Of a DNA stretch of 64,000 nucleotides, positions 11,383 through 24,405 are shown piece after piece (the stretch's first letter is position 1; each line of letters starts with the position of its first letter). Origin of the DNA: Rotaria socialis (taxonomy: Eukaryota > Rotifera > Eurotatoria > Philodinida > Philodinidae); NCBI GenBank assembly GCA_905331475.1, contig CAJNYU010000038.1, forward strand, positions 186,001 through 250,000. The letters are read 5' to 3'. The position numbers and the translations under genes were made by a program. The notes below the pieces were generated by a model, which searched no databases, had not been told where the DNA came from, and saw only the letters and a program-made list of their open reading frames with translations.

Positions 11383-12931
11383 TTATTTTAAAAGTTTTAA
11401 TTCAATAGGAACAAGTGACGTATCATTCTCATAGATGATTTCTACCATTGCACATTGATTGTCTAAACTAATGCGACCTGCTTCAAGCACAGCAGTTTCT
11501 TGGAATGTAGTACCAATGGTTGCTAATTTAGCATCGCATGCATCCATATCAATTTTCTTCGCATTTAAATTGGCCACAGCATCAATAAAAGCTTCAAAAC
11601 TTCGATAACCATAACCGTTTTGTCCCGAGAAGTAACCTGTTTTGTTTTCAAATATTAAAAATAAAACAAAACTGAGAAAATTTTCTTACCATCAGTTGCT
11701 GTTAATTTCATGTACAATGGATTGATACTCAAATATCCATTTGTATCAGATGCAAGCGTATATCCTCGATGTGCTTGATCAATGTTAATTTCACCTTGGT
11801 GACCGACGTAATAAAATTTTTGTTGTGTATGTGTATCGGATTTAGCACTTATCCATGACGATGTATAAACAGCTGTACCAGTGGTTTTCGATTGAAAATT
11901 AAACCATTGTACCGAAAGAGTGATAACATCTTCGGTATCAATATTATATTGTGATTTAGCTACACCTGACGAACCCATAGCTGTAACACGCGTAGGACGA
12001 GCTCGGCCGTGTAATGACCAAACATGAAAATCAATGTGATGACTATTAAGATAATAGGATATATCAGATGATATTCCAGCCCCTAATAGGAAAATAAAAT
12101 TTGTAGATAATTTGAAAGCAAGAATATTTTTATTTACATGATCGAAATGTAGATAACTGAAATTTAGGTTGTGACATAAAAGAATAAAAATATGAAAATT
12201 CACCAAGACCATCTCGTATACGATCGCGAGCATCCGAATACATGGAATCAAAACGTTTATGAACTAAATATAATAAATAAATGACTAGATAAATCAATCT
12301 AATAGAGACCTTCAATCATAACAAGTACATTTTTCTTTTTAGCTTCTTCATATAGTTGTCGATGTTCAGCTAATGTTTTCACAGCTGGTTTTGTAATCAT
12401 AACATGAATTCCACGACGTATGGCTTCTAATGCCATATCAAAATGTGTATCATCAGGTGTAAATATGACACAAGCATCGCCGGGTTTAAACGCATCGAGA
12501 GCTTGAATATAGGCACGAGTATCGACAACATCATCGCCAGGCCTGAAAGGATCAAAAGAAAAAGTTTTGTTCTCATTAAAATCAAATTATAAAAACATGT
12601 CTACCTACCACCAATCCATTGTTAAATCCATATCTTTATAGGCATCACCAATCGCTTGTTGCATATGTTTTCGAATATCGCCAAGTTTTTTTCCATTAGT
12701 TCCACACATACCTAGACGATTTGTTTTTCCTCGTCGACGAAGATCGATTAATGTTAAAGCCACAACTATGGATTTAATAAGAAAACTATTTTTCAGCAAG
12801 TTTCACGCATTTTCTTATGTACCTCCTTTAGTCTTGTCCGATTGACTTGCTTTTCCATGAACATAGCCTGTTGTATATTCTCCTGTACCCAGCATAAGTA
12901 CGTCAACACGAGAATTGGTTGATTCAGTCAT
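11383..12931 (-). CDS. Gfo/Idh/MocA-family NAD(P)-dependent oxidoreductase
   Basis: Six exons: 12823-12931, 12609-12765, 12310-12542, 12138-12263, 11690-12082, 11383-11636. All introns are GT...AG and 46-66 nt long, and the reading frame is continuous for 423 aa. An N-terminal Rossmann segment ([18 protein letters not shown]) carries the GxGxxxxG dinucleotide loop. It is followed by [18 protein letters not shown] and a [10 protein letters not shown] segment at the place of the family's E-K-P motif; the Glu is Thr here but the Lys-Pro is kept. The C-terminal half ([17 protein letters not shown], then a beta-rich region to ELKLLK) fits the GFO/IDH/MocA substrate domain. Known members reduce or oxidise sugars and sugar acids, such as galacturonate or inositol; the substrate cannot be told here. 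Its start faces the HDAC gene across about 1.05 kb. Confidence 0.85.
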
Positions 12932-13982
12932 TTTTAAAAGCGATATCAAACCACAATGATAAAAGAAATTAGAAAAAATGAATATGATATGCTAGGTTGT
13001 AGCAGTCTTTTTTTTTAACCTTTTGCGGTCCAACCTTTACGTTTTTTAAACACAAGGAAAGGTGAATGAAACATTATATTTGGTTGTAGATAAACTAATA
13101 AGGATACGAATATTTTCATACTCCATCTATCGTTTTTTTTTTCGTTATTCATTTTTCGATCTTATGAATATCAGAAACGAGAAGATCTATGGAAGACTTC
13201 GCTAATTCTCAGTATTTCATTCTTAGTTTTCATCTCTGAAGATGTTTTTCGAGTTACAAGTCATCAATCAGTCTTGAGAAATAATATCATCAAGTTCTAA
13301 TGAGATAAAGATTGAATAGTAAAGATTTCAAGATTATTTCTCTGTTGTACCAAAGACAATCTCATAATTTCTTATGAGTAGATCAGAGTATTTAATAATC
13401 GATTTAATGAAACGCATTCACCATGTTTTCACAGGCACTGCAGCCATACATTCAACAGGCTGCTGTCGATGGACATTTAGTGACATCTTATGGATAAAAA
13501 CAAGAAGGACTCATGGAAATAGCCAATCAGTCTATTGGATTTATTGTGTTCTTTATTCCATGTTTTTTAAATTTCATGTTTACACATACTGTATTGATAT
13601 AAAACGGGACAATAAATCCAAATCTACCTGGAAAACAATTAGTAAGTCGCAATCCGACATCGAAACATTCACCTGCGTATCTTATTTTCGTTACTGATAG
13701 GTTACACAGAAAAGAATGGCACTAGACCATAATGACATTTTAACGAGATTACAACAGATATTTGAGTCGATAGCAAAACAGGTATTTTAGGCCAGTAAAA
13801 CTAAACATTTAATTTTAGTTAAACAAAAACATGACAGATTGCACATAGTACAAATTTCGAACGAAGAATATTCTAAGCTGTATAACTTAATTTCTAGTTG
13901 GGTGCTTGGCGATCGTAGTCGAATATTTAATAATTACAAATATCTTTTTTCTTGTTATCATTTAGATTATTTTTTTATTTGA
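12932..13982. other. intergenic region between divergent genes
   Basis: This is the shared upstream region of the oxidoreductase (minus) and the histone deacetylase (plus). No ORF has recognisable content; a 107-codon frame at 13374-13697 has no domain-like sequence and no splice support. Promoters for both genes should lie here. Confidence 0.5.
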
Positions 13983-16900
13983 ATGGCTACACAGCCTTGT
14001 GCAATAACTGGTTATACCTATGATGAGTTAATGCTTAAACATGAATGTCCATGGGCGAAACATCATCATGAAAGTCCTCTTCGTTTATCATCAATCATCG
14101 ATCGATGTCGCGAATTAAATCTATTTGATCGGTGCCTCTTTGTTAAGGTAAGCTTTTTTGAATCTATTGATTTGTCTCATGTTCTGTTTGTATTTAGTCT
14201 ACGAAAGCGAATGATGAAGATATTTTATTATATCATAAAGAAAGTTTATTGAAAAGTTTATCACACGTACCATGTGAGAACATTGAACAATTGAAAGAAT
14301 TTTGTAGAAAATATGAAGATGTTTATATGAATGAAGTAAGCAAGTTAAATACAGGCAAACAAAACTACAAATTTTTGACTATTTAGTTTTCATTTGAAGC
14401 CGCTCTACTTGCCGTTGGTGGTTCATTGAATCTTTTGAAAAGTATTATGACCAATCAGGTATATCATTTTCTCTTAGTTTTTCTTTGGATTCATTTCGTT
14501 TTACTTACAGTGTCGCAATGGATTTGCTCTCGTACGTCCACCCGGTCATCATGCAATGGAGAACGATATGAATGGTTTTTGTTTATTTAATAATGTTGTT
14601 ATAACTGCAAAAACTGCCATTGAAAAATATAATTCAAAAAGGTGAATAGATCACAATCAATGCGGAGTTAATTTATAGGTTTTTTTTTATTAGAGTTTTA
14701 ATTCTTGATTGGGATGTTCATCATGGTCAAGGCACGCAATATGCTTTTTATGATACGAATAAGTATGTAGTAAAAGTGCTAGATGACGAACAAAATCTAA
14801 ACTTTATATCTATTTGAGAGTTTTGTATATATCAACTCATCGATATGAATATGGTCATTTTTGGCCAAATCTCGTGGAATCTGATTTCGATGCTATCGGG
14901 GAAGGCGATGGAAAAGGATTCAATGTGAATATACCACTGAATAGAGTAGGAAATAATTTGTTCGATATTGATAAATTTCAATCGAAGTGTCTATTGTTTA
15001 GACTGGATTGAAAAATGCTGATTATTTATACATATTTTTTAATATTATTCTACCGATTGCGTATGAAGTAAGCAAGAAATTTGTGTTTAATAATAGCAAA
15101 ACACAGTTGTATTTGTTTTATTAGTATGATCCTGATTTAGTTCTTGTTTCCGCTGGCTATGATGTAGCATTGGGATGTCCTGAGGTAATTATAAACTTTT
15201 CCTATTAATAAAACTAAACTAATTCATTAATAGGGAGAAATGAAACTTACTCCGGATATATTTGGACATTTAACACATTATTTAAAAGGTTTAGCCAATG
15301 GCAAGGTGATGGTTCTTCTTGAGGTAAGAATTATTTTTTTCACTGAGATAAAAATCTATTTTCTATTTAAAGGGCGGCTATTGTATCGATACTTTATCTG
15401 AAAGTGCTGCATGGACATTACGTTCATTACTTGGTGATCCATGTTCGCCTTTACAACCATGCGTGAACCCTGATCCTATGTATGAGTTTTGACTTAATTT
15501 TTGTTGTATTTACATTTTTTTAAACTTTTGTCCAGTGTGAAAAAAATGGTTGCTTGTTGTAAAAATGTTTTGAAAGGTTATTGGCAATCGTTAAAGATTG
15601 ATTTAACAGATGAAGGGGAATTTTGGATTGAAGAAGCAAGACGTAAACGGTTAGTGAAATTAATGATATTTGTTTTAAATAATTTGATTTTTGTTGTCTT
15701 TAAAGAGCATTGGCTCCATTGGTGAATGATCACGTTCGACCCGCACAGTATGATTTAACTCCAACTCTTGTTGTGAAGCAAACAGAAGAACAAAAGTTGA
15801 AAATTCAACAAGATATAAAACGTGCCTTAGCATTAGCTCCACATCAAAAACCATTAGAAAGAGGGTAGACTAAAGATTTGAGTCACTTCTGTGAATATTT
15901 ATGATTTATTCTTAGGCGTACACTTATTGTTTACGATGAATTAATGAAAAAATTCAGTTCAAGGTAATAGTTATAAAAAAAATTTCAATAGAAAGAATTA
16001 TTTTTCGTTGACGCTCATTAATTATTTAGAAATCATTGTGAAAGACCTGGCCGAATCGAAGCTATTTGGCGTGGACTACGAAATCGTGGTCTTGATCAAC
16101 GTTGCACAATGATTTCAAGTCGTTATGCTACAAAAGAAGAAATACTTCTTGTTCATAGTGACGAGTTCTATGAATTCTTGAAAAGTACAAAAACAGCGAC
16201 TAGAAAAGAATTATCAGAACTTAAAGGATCTCTTCGCTCTATTGAATATTCAAATGTATTGGAAATTCTTTTATTTTATCTATCTACATTTAGAAAAATT
16301 CTTTTATTTGATTAGGACGTATTCGATAATGCACTTCTGGCAACTGGCTCATGTTTAAATATGGTTGATGCAATAATGTCTAATGAAGTGATTATTATTC
16401 AATCGAACTATTTTTTGAAATCGTCGATTCGTCTGATTTAGGGAGGAAATGGTTTTGCTATTGTACGGCCACCTGGTCATCATGCTCATTGCAGTTTGGA
16501 CTATGGTTTTTGTTATTTTAATAATGTTTCAGTTTGCGCAAGATATTTACAAAAAAATTATAACCTTCAACGGTAAATAACGAGAGTTAGCCGATGGTTT
16601 TACAAGATTTTGTATTGAATTTTTTATAAACTATTTATTGTCTTTTAGAATTTTAATTGTCGATTTCGATTATCATATGGGTGATGGAGTGAAGGTAAAG
16701 AAGACTTTGATTGCAATTTTATTTGTTAATATTCTTTTTTCTAGGATGTTTTCTATGAAGATCCTGGGTAAAAATTCTATTTTCGTTAAATAGCAATTGT
16801 TTAACCAACAAATTTTTTGTTCTGTTCAGTGTACTTTATATATCATTGCATTGTGCTGATGCATTTCCACCCAATGAAGGTCATCCGAAAGATAGTGGGA

Positions 16901-17777
16901 AAGATAGAGGACTTGGATTTAATGTTAATATTGGATGGTTAAACTTTGTAAATAATATAAATTTTATCATGAAATATAATTTTCATGTAACAATATTTTT
17001 CATAGGACCCACCAGCTGTTGATGCAGATTACATAAATGCTTTTCATCATGTTATTTTACCAATGGCTTATGAAGTAAATTGAAAATTTTGGAATCCCTT
17101 TGAAATACGTATTGTTTTTTATTTTAGTATAATCCAGAATTTGTATTAGTTTGCGCTGGTTTCGATGCAGCTGAAGGAGATCGTATTGTAAATTTCCATT
17201 TATCTATTATCGAATAGCAAAATTATAATATAGAAATTATCTTTTTTTTAGGGTTGGGGAAAACTTTCAGCTTGTGCTTATTCTCAAATGACGCATATGT
17301 TACTTTCATTAGCAAATGGGCGCGTTTTGGAAGTACTTGAGGTTTGTATTTTGTTTCGAAAGACTCGCTTGATAGAAAAATCGATGTTTTGTTTTTCTAG
17401 GGAGGGTATTGTTTAAGCCAATTGAATGTGTGCGGTTCTGCTTGTGTAGCTACTCTTCTTGGCGATTCACCTGTTCGTTGTTCAGAAGATGCAGCAAAAT
17501 ATCCTCAAGATCTAGTGTATGCATTATTTAAATAGAAATCAAGAATAAATATAAGCAACAAGATTTTTCTATACGTAGATCTCTACCAACTATTCGCATA
17601 ATTAAAAATATTCATCGACCATTCTGGTCATCATTATTCTCGATTCCTGTTCAAGGTACGTGTTCTATAATAATAAAAAAAGTTACAAAATTTTGATGAA
17701 TTTTATTCTATTTAGACGAGAGTACAATTGACCAACTGGCAGAGAGTCTCGAACAAAAAGCAATGATCAAAAATTGA
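13983..17777 (+). CDS. HDAC6-like: class IIb histone deacetylase with two catalytic domains (HDAC6/HDAC10 type)
   Basis: Twenty-five exons, starting 13983-14147, 14198-14335, 14387-14458, 14511-14641 and ending 17401-17516, 17579-17655, 17716-17777. All introns are GT...AG, 44-76 nt, and the frame is continuous for 811 aa. Domain 1 (about residues 1-330) has RPPGHHA at 134-140, DWDVHHG at 174-180 (zinc ligands D176 and H178), the third ligand D269 in SAGYD, and the EGGY tyrosine at 309. Domain 2 (about 433-780) has RPPGHHA at 557-563, DFDYHMG (D599, H601; the second His is Met602), D690 in CAGFD, and Tyr730. All zinc ligands and the catalytic His pair are present in both domains, so both could be active. 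The tandem arrangement defines class IIb, cytoplasmic deacetylases acting on tubulin, Hsp90 or polyamines. No C-terminal ZnF-UBP finger is encoded before the TGA, unlike vertebrate HDAC6. A poly(A) signal AATAAA follows at 17785. Confidence 0.9.
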
Positions 17778-17941
17778 TAATAGCAATAAAATTTAAATAT
17801 ATGTATATCTATTTTTTGCCTTCGTTTGAATGTTTATATTTGAACTAATAGTTTTTGTTTTTCGTCTCAATATAGATAGTATCTAATTTTCCGCGATTGC
17901 TTTAATTCAATCAATAAAATTACTGATCTTTTTTGTAGATA

Positions 17942-18569
17942 ATGACAGAAGGAGCTCTAGCGAAGTTTCGACAATGGACTCAAATTGTACGCCATTATGG
18001 CGGACTGAAAAATACTCTTTTAGCAGTTTACCGGTAACAGGGAATAAATTTAGATTTCAAGTTTTTCTTATAACATATCGATCATGTTTAGTTATGATGA
18101 TTTAAAAACCGGCGCATTTATTGGCGCTGATAAATACGGCAATTCGTACTATCAAAATAAACGTTATTTTATTGGTTAGTAGTAATGAAAGGTTCGATTT
18201 TTTTGAGATCGTTAATAATGAACGTCTTATAGGTCGCAGTCGTTGGGTACAATACGCTGATCGTGTCGGACTTGACTATGATGCAAGTCAAGTTCCACCT
18301 GAATGGTAAAAATATCATCGAATAAAATCACGATTTATTTATGTTTTTCTCGTCTTTACAGGCATCGTTGGTTACAGTATATTACAGATGATCCACCAAC
18401 TACTACACCGATAAAACGTCATCCATGGATGATTGATCATATTGAAAATAAAACTGGTACACGTCAAAGTTATATGCCCTATTCAACGGTTCGACCTAAA
18501 ATTCAAAGTTGGCAACCACCAGCACCCTCGACAACAACATCACAGAGTACAGGCGCAATGAAGAGTTAA
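17942..18569 (+). CDS. NDUFA12: NADH dehydrogenase 1 alpha subcomplex subunit 12 (complex I B17.2)
   Basis: Four exons: 17942-18033, 18092-18174, 18233-18305, 18362-18569; 151 aa. Visible family landmarks are GALAKFRQWTQIVRHYGG, FIGADKYGNSYYQNK, GRSRWVQYADR, VPPEWHRWLQYITDDPPT and MPYSTVRPKIQSWQPP. These are in the order and spacing of B17.2/NDUFA12, and the length is right for the family. It is an accessory subunit of mitochondrial respiratory complex I on the matrix side. The gene lies only 164 nt downstream of the HDAC gene on the same strand, which is tight but does not imply co-transcription. No odd features. Confidence 0.95.
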
Positions 18570-19709
18570 CTTTCAATGACTTAGCGTGAAGATGTTTTTC
18601 TCCTTGATCCATTTCTTTTTTGTAGAATTTAAATGATCCTTATCTCGCTCTTTTCTTTTTCATTTATAAAAAGAAAAACAAGCCAGTTTCTTTTTATCGG
18701 TCTATCTTAAATGAGAATATGATTTTCATTGCATTATTTTGAAATTCAATTGCTATATGTTCAACTTCTTGTAAGGAGACTCCATCGATTTATATTTAAC
18801 GAAATAGACTTAAATAAGTTTTTGTCGACAGTGAGAATATTTGAAAATACTGCCGATGGAATATGAATATAAAAATTTTATGCAAAGTGATTTAAAAGAA
18901 TTTTCGAATCAAAGCTAAACTATCTGAATAAAAACTTGTATTTATATTAATTTACACGAAGAGGTAACTTGTCAAGCGCCGTCGAACCATGAAAAAAACA
19001 AGGCGCCACTCAACATTTGAATAATCAATACGGTACTTAATATTTTTTTTAGGATTTAAATATAACTATTCACCATAACACGTACATATGTGCGATATTC
19101 ATCGTTTTTAACATAACAACACCATCACGAAAGTGTCATGTACACTGTTAACCTTGAGACTTGTTTTTTTGCTGTGGACGATTCATTATTTTTCGCAATA
19201 AATCGAAGAAAATATCAAACTTATTTCATCTGCAAATAGCTAATTTGAATTTTTTTCGTTAGAATAAAATATTGTCCTATTCTGTTGTCAAGGACGAAAA
19301 ACAGAAAAAAAAAGAAAACAGCTAACTCTTTCTATCTAATCTAATAATCAAACTGGCCATTCATTTCTTCTTCTTCCTCTCTTCATACACACGTGCTATT
19401 GCCTTGATCAGTTAATGAGACAGTACCCCGATTGTTGACTGTCATTATTCATTAGCCAATCATTCATTATTGCTTGTGCATGCACTTTCTTTAATTCATT
19501 GCAGCATCGATTAAGATCGTGTTCGAATATTATCATCGATCTTGGATTAATATTAAACATTGGTAAGTTTGTTTGGCGGGGGATCTTAAACAATAGTGAA
19601 TGCGCCAATCAATCAATGTTGTATTTCTTGCGTGGCGCCGATCTTGATTCAAATAAATAAATAAATAAATAAACATAAATAAATTCTTACAGATTTTTCT
19701 AAATAAACA
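18570..19709. other. intergenic region
   Basis: 3' flank of NDUFA12 and 5' flank of the E2F gene. No gene is supported. A (AAAT)n-like run lies at about 19652-19680, just before the E2F start. Confidence 0.5.
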
Positions 19710-21783
19710 ATGCTGATCAATCAAACCGGTAGAGCGAATAGTCGGCGTACAGCACGAACTAATCATGATTCTACATCAATAAAAAAAACTAAAAAGCAAC
19801 GAAAAGATTTATCAAATCGACGTAAATTACGTAGTTCAAATGCTGATTCATTAGAAACTAAAAGTCAACGACGACAAACAATACCAATGAAAAAAGAACG
19901 AAAAAAACGAACGAAAAAAACGATGAACAATCACGAAGAAGAAGAAGAAGAAATAACTATCACACAAATTAAAAATAATAATCACAATAATGGTAGAAAA
20001 TTATTTCATCACATTTATTTTAGCATTGGTTTTCAGAAATTTCAGATGCAATGAATACTGATATCGGAATAAAACAAGAAGATGAACTAGTTAATAATTG
20101 TCTATTACTTGATTCATCATCGTTATCTCATTCAATGTTTGATTCTGTCATTGATCATAATCAATTTTGGCATCGTAATCAAATCGTAACACCAACAGGA
20201 TATTATCTACCAGCCAGTTCTTCACCCTATGATCATCAATCAAACACTAGTTATCATCTATCAACAAGTGATATTGATAATTCAAATTCATCCATCCACG
20301 ATAATACAATAAAATTAACAAATAATAATAGTTGTGGGCAATCAAGAAAAGATAAATCACTTGGTTTACTCTGTCAGAGGTAGGATTGATTGACTATATT
20401 CAAAATCAGAATGTTTTTTGTTGTCGTGTACATTTCGTCTAGATTCATTTCAATGTATCCACCGAACGTTCATCCTGTAAGTAGCTTTTTATGATTTACA
20501 ATGATTTGTTTTTCTTTGCAAATGAATCAACGCGTTCTTCTTTTGTTTTTGTCTTGTTCTACAATATGAATTTGTAGGGTGAAATGATTGTTATTTGTCT
20601 CGATAAAATGGCTCGGGTTCTTGGTAAATGATTTTCATTGGGGAACAGAATGAAAATTTGCATTCATTTTAGAAACCAAACGACGAAGAATCTACGATAT
20701 TGTTAATGTTCTGGAATCCGTTGAAACAATGAGTAGAATCGCAAAAAATCAATATCAATGGCATGGACTCGGAAATCTAGGCCATACATTATCAAAACTT
20801 AAGGTTAGAAATATTTCCAATGCATCAATAAAATAAATTTACGTCGTAGAAAATTTTTTTGTCCAGCTTCGCACGTTCATTACTGTTCGTACCAATAATA
20901 AATCTATGTTGGATATAACAGGAAAAAAAAGTTCCGGATAAATATTGACTCTGCCCAGACTAAATACTTTTAGCGTATTTTGATCTTTACTGATTTCTCT
21001 GTATTTTATGATGAGATTGCGTCCATGTGCTTGAATAGTTGACTTTTCTTTTAGACATTAGCATATAAATCTGGTTTTGTTGAATTTGCTCGTTCAATTC
21101 GTGAACAAATCGATCAAATGGTTCTTTCCGGTCAACTAAATACTGGTCAAGGAACACAGAATGAAGCACTCAAATGTATACAAATTGTTTCGACTGGTAA
21201 AAATGTTTCATCGTCTGAAAATGATGAAGGTAAAAATCGAATTAAACTTCTGACTTAAACCATATATTCTTTATTTTTAGTCGCTCGCGAAGAAAAAGCA
21301 TTGGGTATAATGGCACAAAAATTTCTCATGCTGTTTCTTACATCTGATGTAAGTTAATAATTTCAATTTGAGTTTTTTTTTTTTTTTATTGAATAATTTA
21401 TGTTAATTAATATAAAAATAATAAAAAGGATCGAATTGTCAATATTATCTTTGCGGCTAAAGTATTATTGGGCGATTCAAAAAATGAAATAACTGAATTT
21501 GGTCGTTATAAGAGTAATGATTTTGTTCTATTGAGTTAATTTTTTTGCGTATTTGTTGGCTATTAGAATTTTTTTTCTCATTGAATTTGTATTGATTATT
21601 ATTTTGTTAATAGCAAAAGTTCGACGATTGTATGATATTGCAAATGTTTTATCAACAATTAATTTAATAACGAAAGTAACCGATCCTAGTTATCGTGGTC
21701 CTCGACCTGCTTTTCAATATATTGGACCGCGTACAGAAATTATTCATCACGCAGAGAGTAAGACAAACGTTTGGATTCTTTCA

Positions 21784-21821
<38 letters not shown>

Positions 21822-23315
21822 CAGATGTTGTTGATTTTATCAACTCAGAAAATACAAAATCAAATTCAAAACATTCATTATTTGATCATTTTAAACGAAA
21901 TCTATTTCTTAATTGTACTATACCAAGATTTGATCCAAGAAATGGTCTGCTAGGTCTTAAAAGTGCATTGGATATGAATGGTCGAAGTAGTTCAGGCGTT
22001 ACAGTTACTGGAGTTTATTCAAATACAATTGGTGAAGGTAAGTTAAATGAAGCGAGACGAATTTTAATTTAGCCACTCACGAGAGAACTCATGTTTCGAT
22101 CTTATTGATACTGATTTTACTATTTTGACTCTGCTCTATCCTCTTGATGAATCAAACGTGACTCTTCTATGATCATATTTGAATTTATTTTTCTCCGAAA
22201 CCTTTCGAGAGTAACGATCCGTTTCTTGATTGGAGATAATGACATAAGCTCATGATCGTAAGCTTAAAGCTTTCTCAAGGGAGATAAAAATACGAGTTAT
22301 AAATTCAAATTGTTGATGGATCGTCTATTTGCAGTAACTTTCATGCCGGATGATGATATTCAACATGCAACAAGTAGTGAAAACTCACTGACAACACATA
22401 ATTCAGCATCCTACATTCCTGAATCAAGTAAATCAAAATTTGACATAAATTATCCATGATCATTTTCCCTCGTTTAGAAAAAAGAAAATATTCAAAATAT
22501 AACGATATTGATAATCAATATAGAAGCATCCTTGTTCCATCCATCGGATGTAAAATTTTATTGTTTTTATTCTGCATAATTCTTTCTTTTGTTCTTTATA
22601 GTTGGTAATACATCAACGATGAATCCCATACAGCAAACATCTCATCCTACTTATCTTCAATTTACTACTCCACATGACTCATCAACTACATTTAGTATTA
22701 TATATTTTCTTCTAATTCGTAATTTCTCTTTCTCTCTTTGTATTAGATTCTTCAAATCTTCTAACATATAATTCTCATCAAACATGGTCATCAAATGATG
22801 ATAATTCCAATAGTTCATTAGTAAATAAAACAACTCGACGTCGTAATCAAACAGTAGTTAACAATGGTCCAAAACGACCTGTCGGGCGACCACCAAAAAA
22901 GCTTCAACAACAACAACAACAACAACAACAACAGCAAAAAAATGATGAAATATTTATTCAACCATCAGAATCCAATTCATTAATTGAACAAACAACACCG
23001 GTTAGAAATCTACTGTCTATTTATTTTCCCTCTATTAATAAAAAATACGTCGTTTTTCTTTTTCAGTGCGAACAACAATTAACTATGAAATGTCATCCAC
23101 AAGATCTACAAGATATCAATGTTGATATACTAACATATCAAATGCGAAGTGTTCTACCATCAATAAGTAATTCTGTAAATCTACAGAATTCATTATTTAA
23201 ACAAGAAGATATTTTATCGCCGATAAATACATTTCACTACGATAATGATGATCTTATTGAAACCAATACTCTGCCAAGTATTAATTCATTTATGAACAAA
23301 AAATATCTTCTTTAA
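19710..23315 (+). CDS. E2F7/8-like: atypical E2F transcription factor with two DNA-binding domains (E2F7/8 type)
   Basis: Fourteen exons: 19710-19992, 20037-20379, 20443-20476, 20578-20623, 20673-20803, 21055-21229, 21281-21348, 21429-21513, 21614-21757, 21825-22037, 22335-22427, 22602-22694, 22747-23000, 23067-23315. Continuous frame of 736 aa, all introns GT...AG. The N-terminus is very basic ([20 protein letters not shown]) and then Ser/Asn-rich. DNA-binding domain 1 (about 199-285) has [16 protein letters not shown] and the signature [14 protein letters not shown]. Domain 2 (about 338-430) has [18 protein letters not shown] and [14 protein letters not shown]. Two E2F winged helices, with no DP-dimerisation or Rb-binding region visible, define the atypical E2F7/8 repressors of S-phase and endocycle genes. 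Around residues 612-632 an AT-hook-like GRPPKK precedes a run of Gln encoded mostly by CAA. The 251-nt intron 5 is the one place where an extra exon could be hidden. Confidence 0.9.
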
Positions 23316-24405
23316 AAAAGGAGAAGAAAACTTTTTGTGTTGTTTATTTCATTGACAATTATTGAGTAATATGAGAATGCTTCTCTTTTCTTTTCTTTTC
23401 TTTTCTTTTTTGTTCTTTTCTATTATAATGCCGTTGGGCTCGATATATATCTATATATCTATATATTCATTGATTGTGAATCTGTGTTTCTTGTTACCCC
23501 ATCTTTCGTCTTAACATTTATCGAACCCATAGCAATTCTGTCGTTATATATATATATATATATTCTTGCGGTTTTCTTTTATGTCATTAACAACGACGAT
23601 ATCAGGATAGAAAAGGGCCTTTTCTTTTCTTTCCTTTTTTTCTGTTTTCTTCTCTACATTCTTTTTTTCCCTTCTTTCTGCATGCTTTATCGATGATCAC
23701 TGTACCCCAACTAGAAGAAAAATAATGATGGTAGCTACTAACATACATTAGTAAATGCGATTACAATAACCAATAGAGACACTTCGTTCTTGTTGTTTAG
23801 TTGTAACTAGGAGAGAGAGAGAGAGAGAGAGAGAAAACAAATTGTTTGTTCATTCTGGATAAATGCATGAATAATGCTTTGGTAAAAAAAATAATCATCT
23901 ACCCTGCCGCAATTTAATCACTTCGCTCATTTTTCCCCAATGAGAAAAACAACGAATTCTACTGTTGATTTGTCGCTAACAATGGCTGAATCACGTTTTA
24001 TATATTCTCCAACATTTCCATCGTAAAAAAAAACAGTCTTCGTATCAAACAAAAATTTCAATACGAGTTATTCTATTTGTTGATGAATATATAAGTAGCT
24101 ATATATCACGTCTGTTTTTATGTGTCATTTTCCAAATAATTGTCTTTTTCCTATTAGTACCACATCACAAGCTAGAAAACATTGCTATTGACATTCGTTT
24201 ATATACACATATATGTATATAGAAGAAAGTTTCTCTGTAAATTTCGCCAAGAAACAGTTGATTTAATATTCTAATATGACATCTTTATAGCAGATGTCTT
24301 TTTTATATTCGATCGATTTCGTTTTAGATATAGTTCTAATTTTTTTTCTTTGTTTCTCTTCGTAATTGGATGAGCCGGTGACGTGTAAAACAAAACAAAA
24401 ACAAA
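23316..24405. other. intergenic region with simple repeats
   Basis: 3' flank of the E2F gene. Contains (CTTTT)n at about 23387-23410, TA-rich runs near 23450 and 23545, and (GA)n at 23811-23834. No gene is supported. Confidence 0.55.
23811..23834. repeat. (GA)12 microsatellite
   Basis: Uninterrupted GA dinucleotide run in the intergenic region between the E2F and TRIC genes. Confidence 0.9.

Noticed and set aside
20870..20940. Possible extra exon in E2F intron 5 (after CCAG at about 20875)
   Set aside because: It ends in a stop (TAA) after about 20 codons, and joining the flanking exons directly gives a typical E2F sequence.
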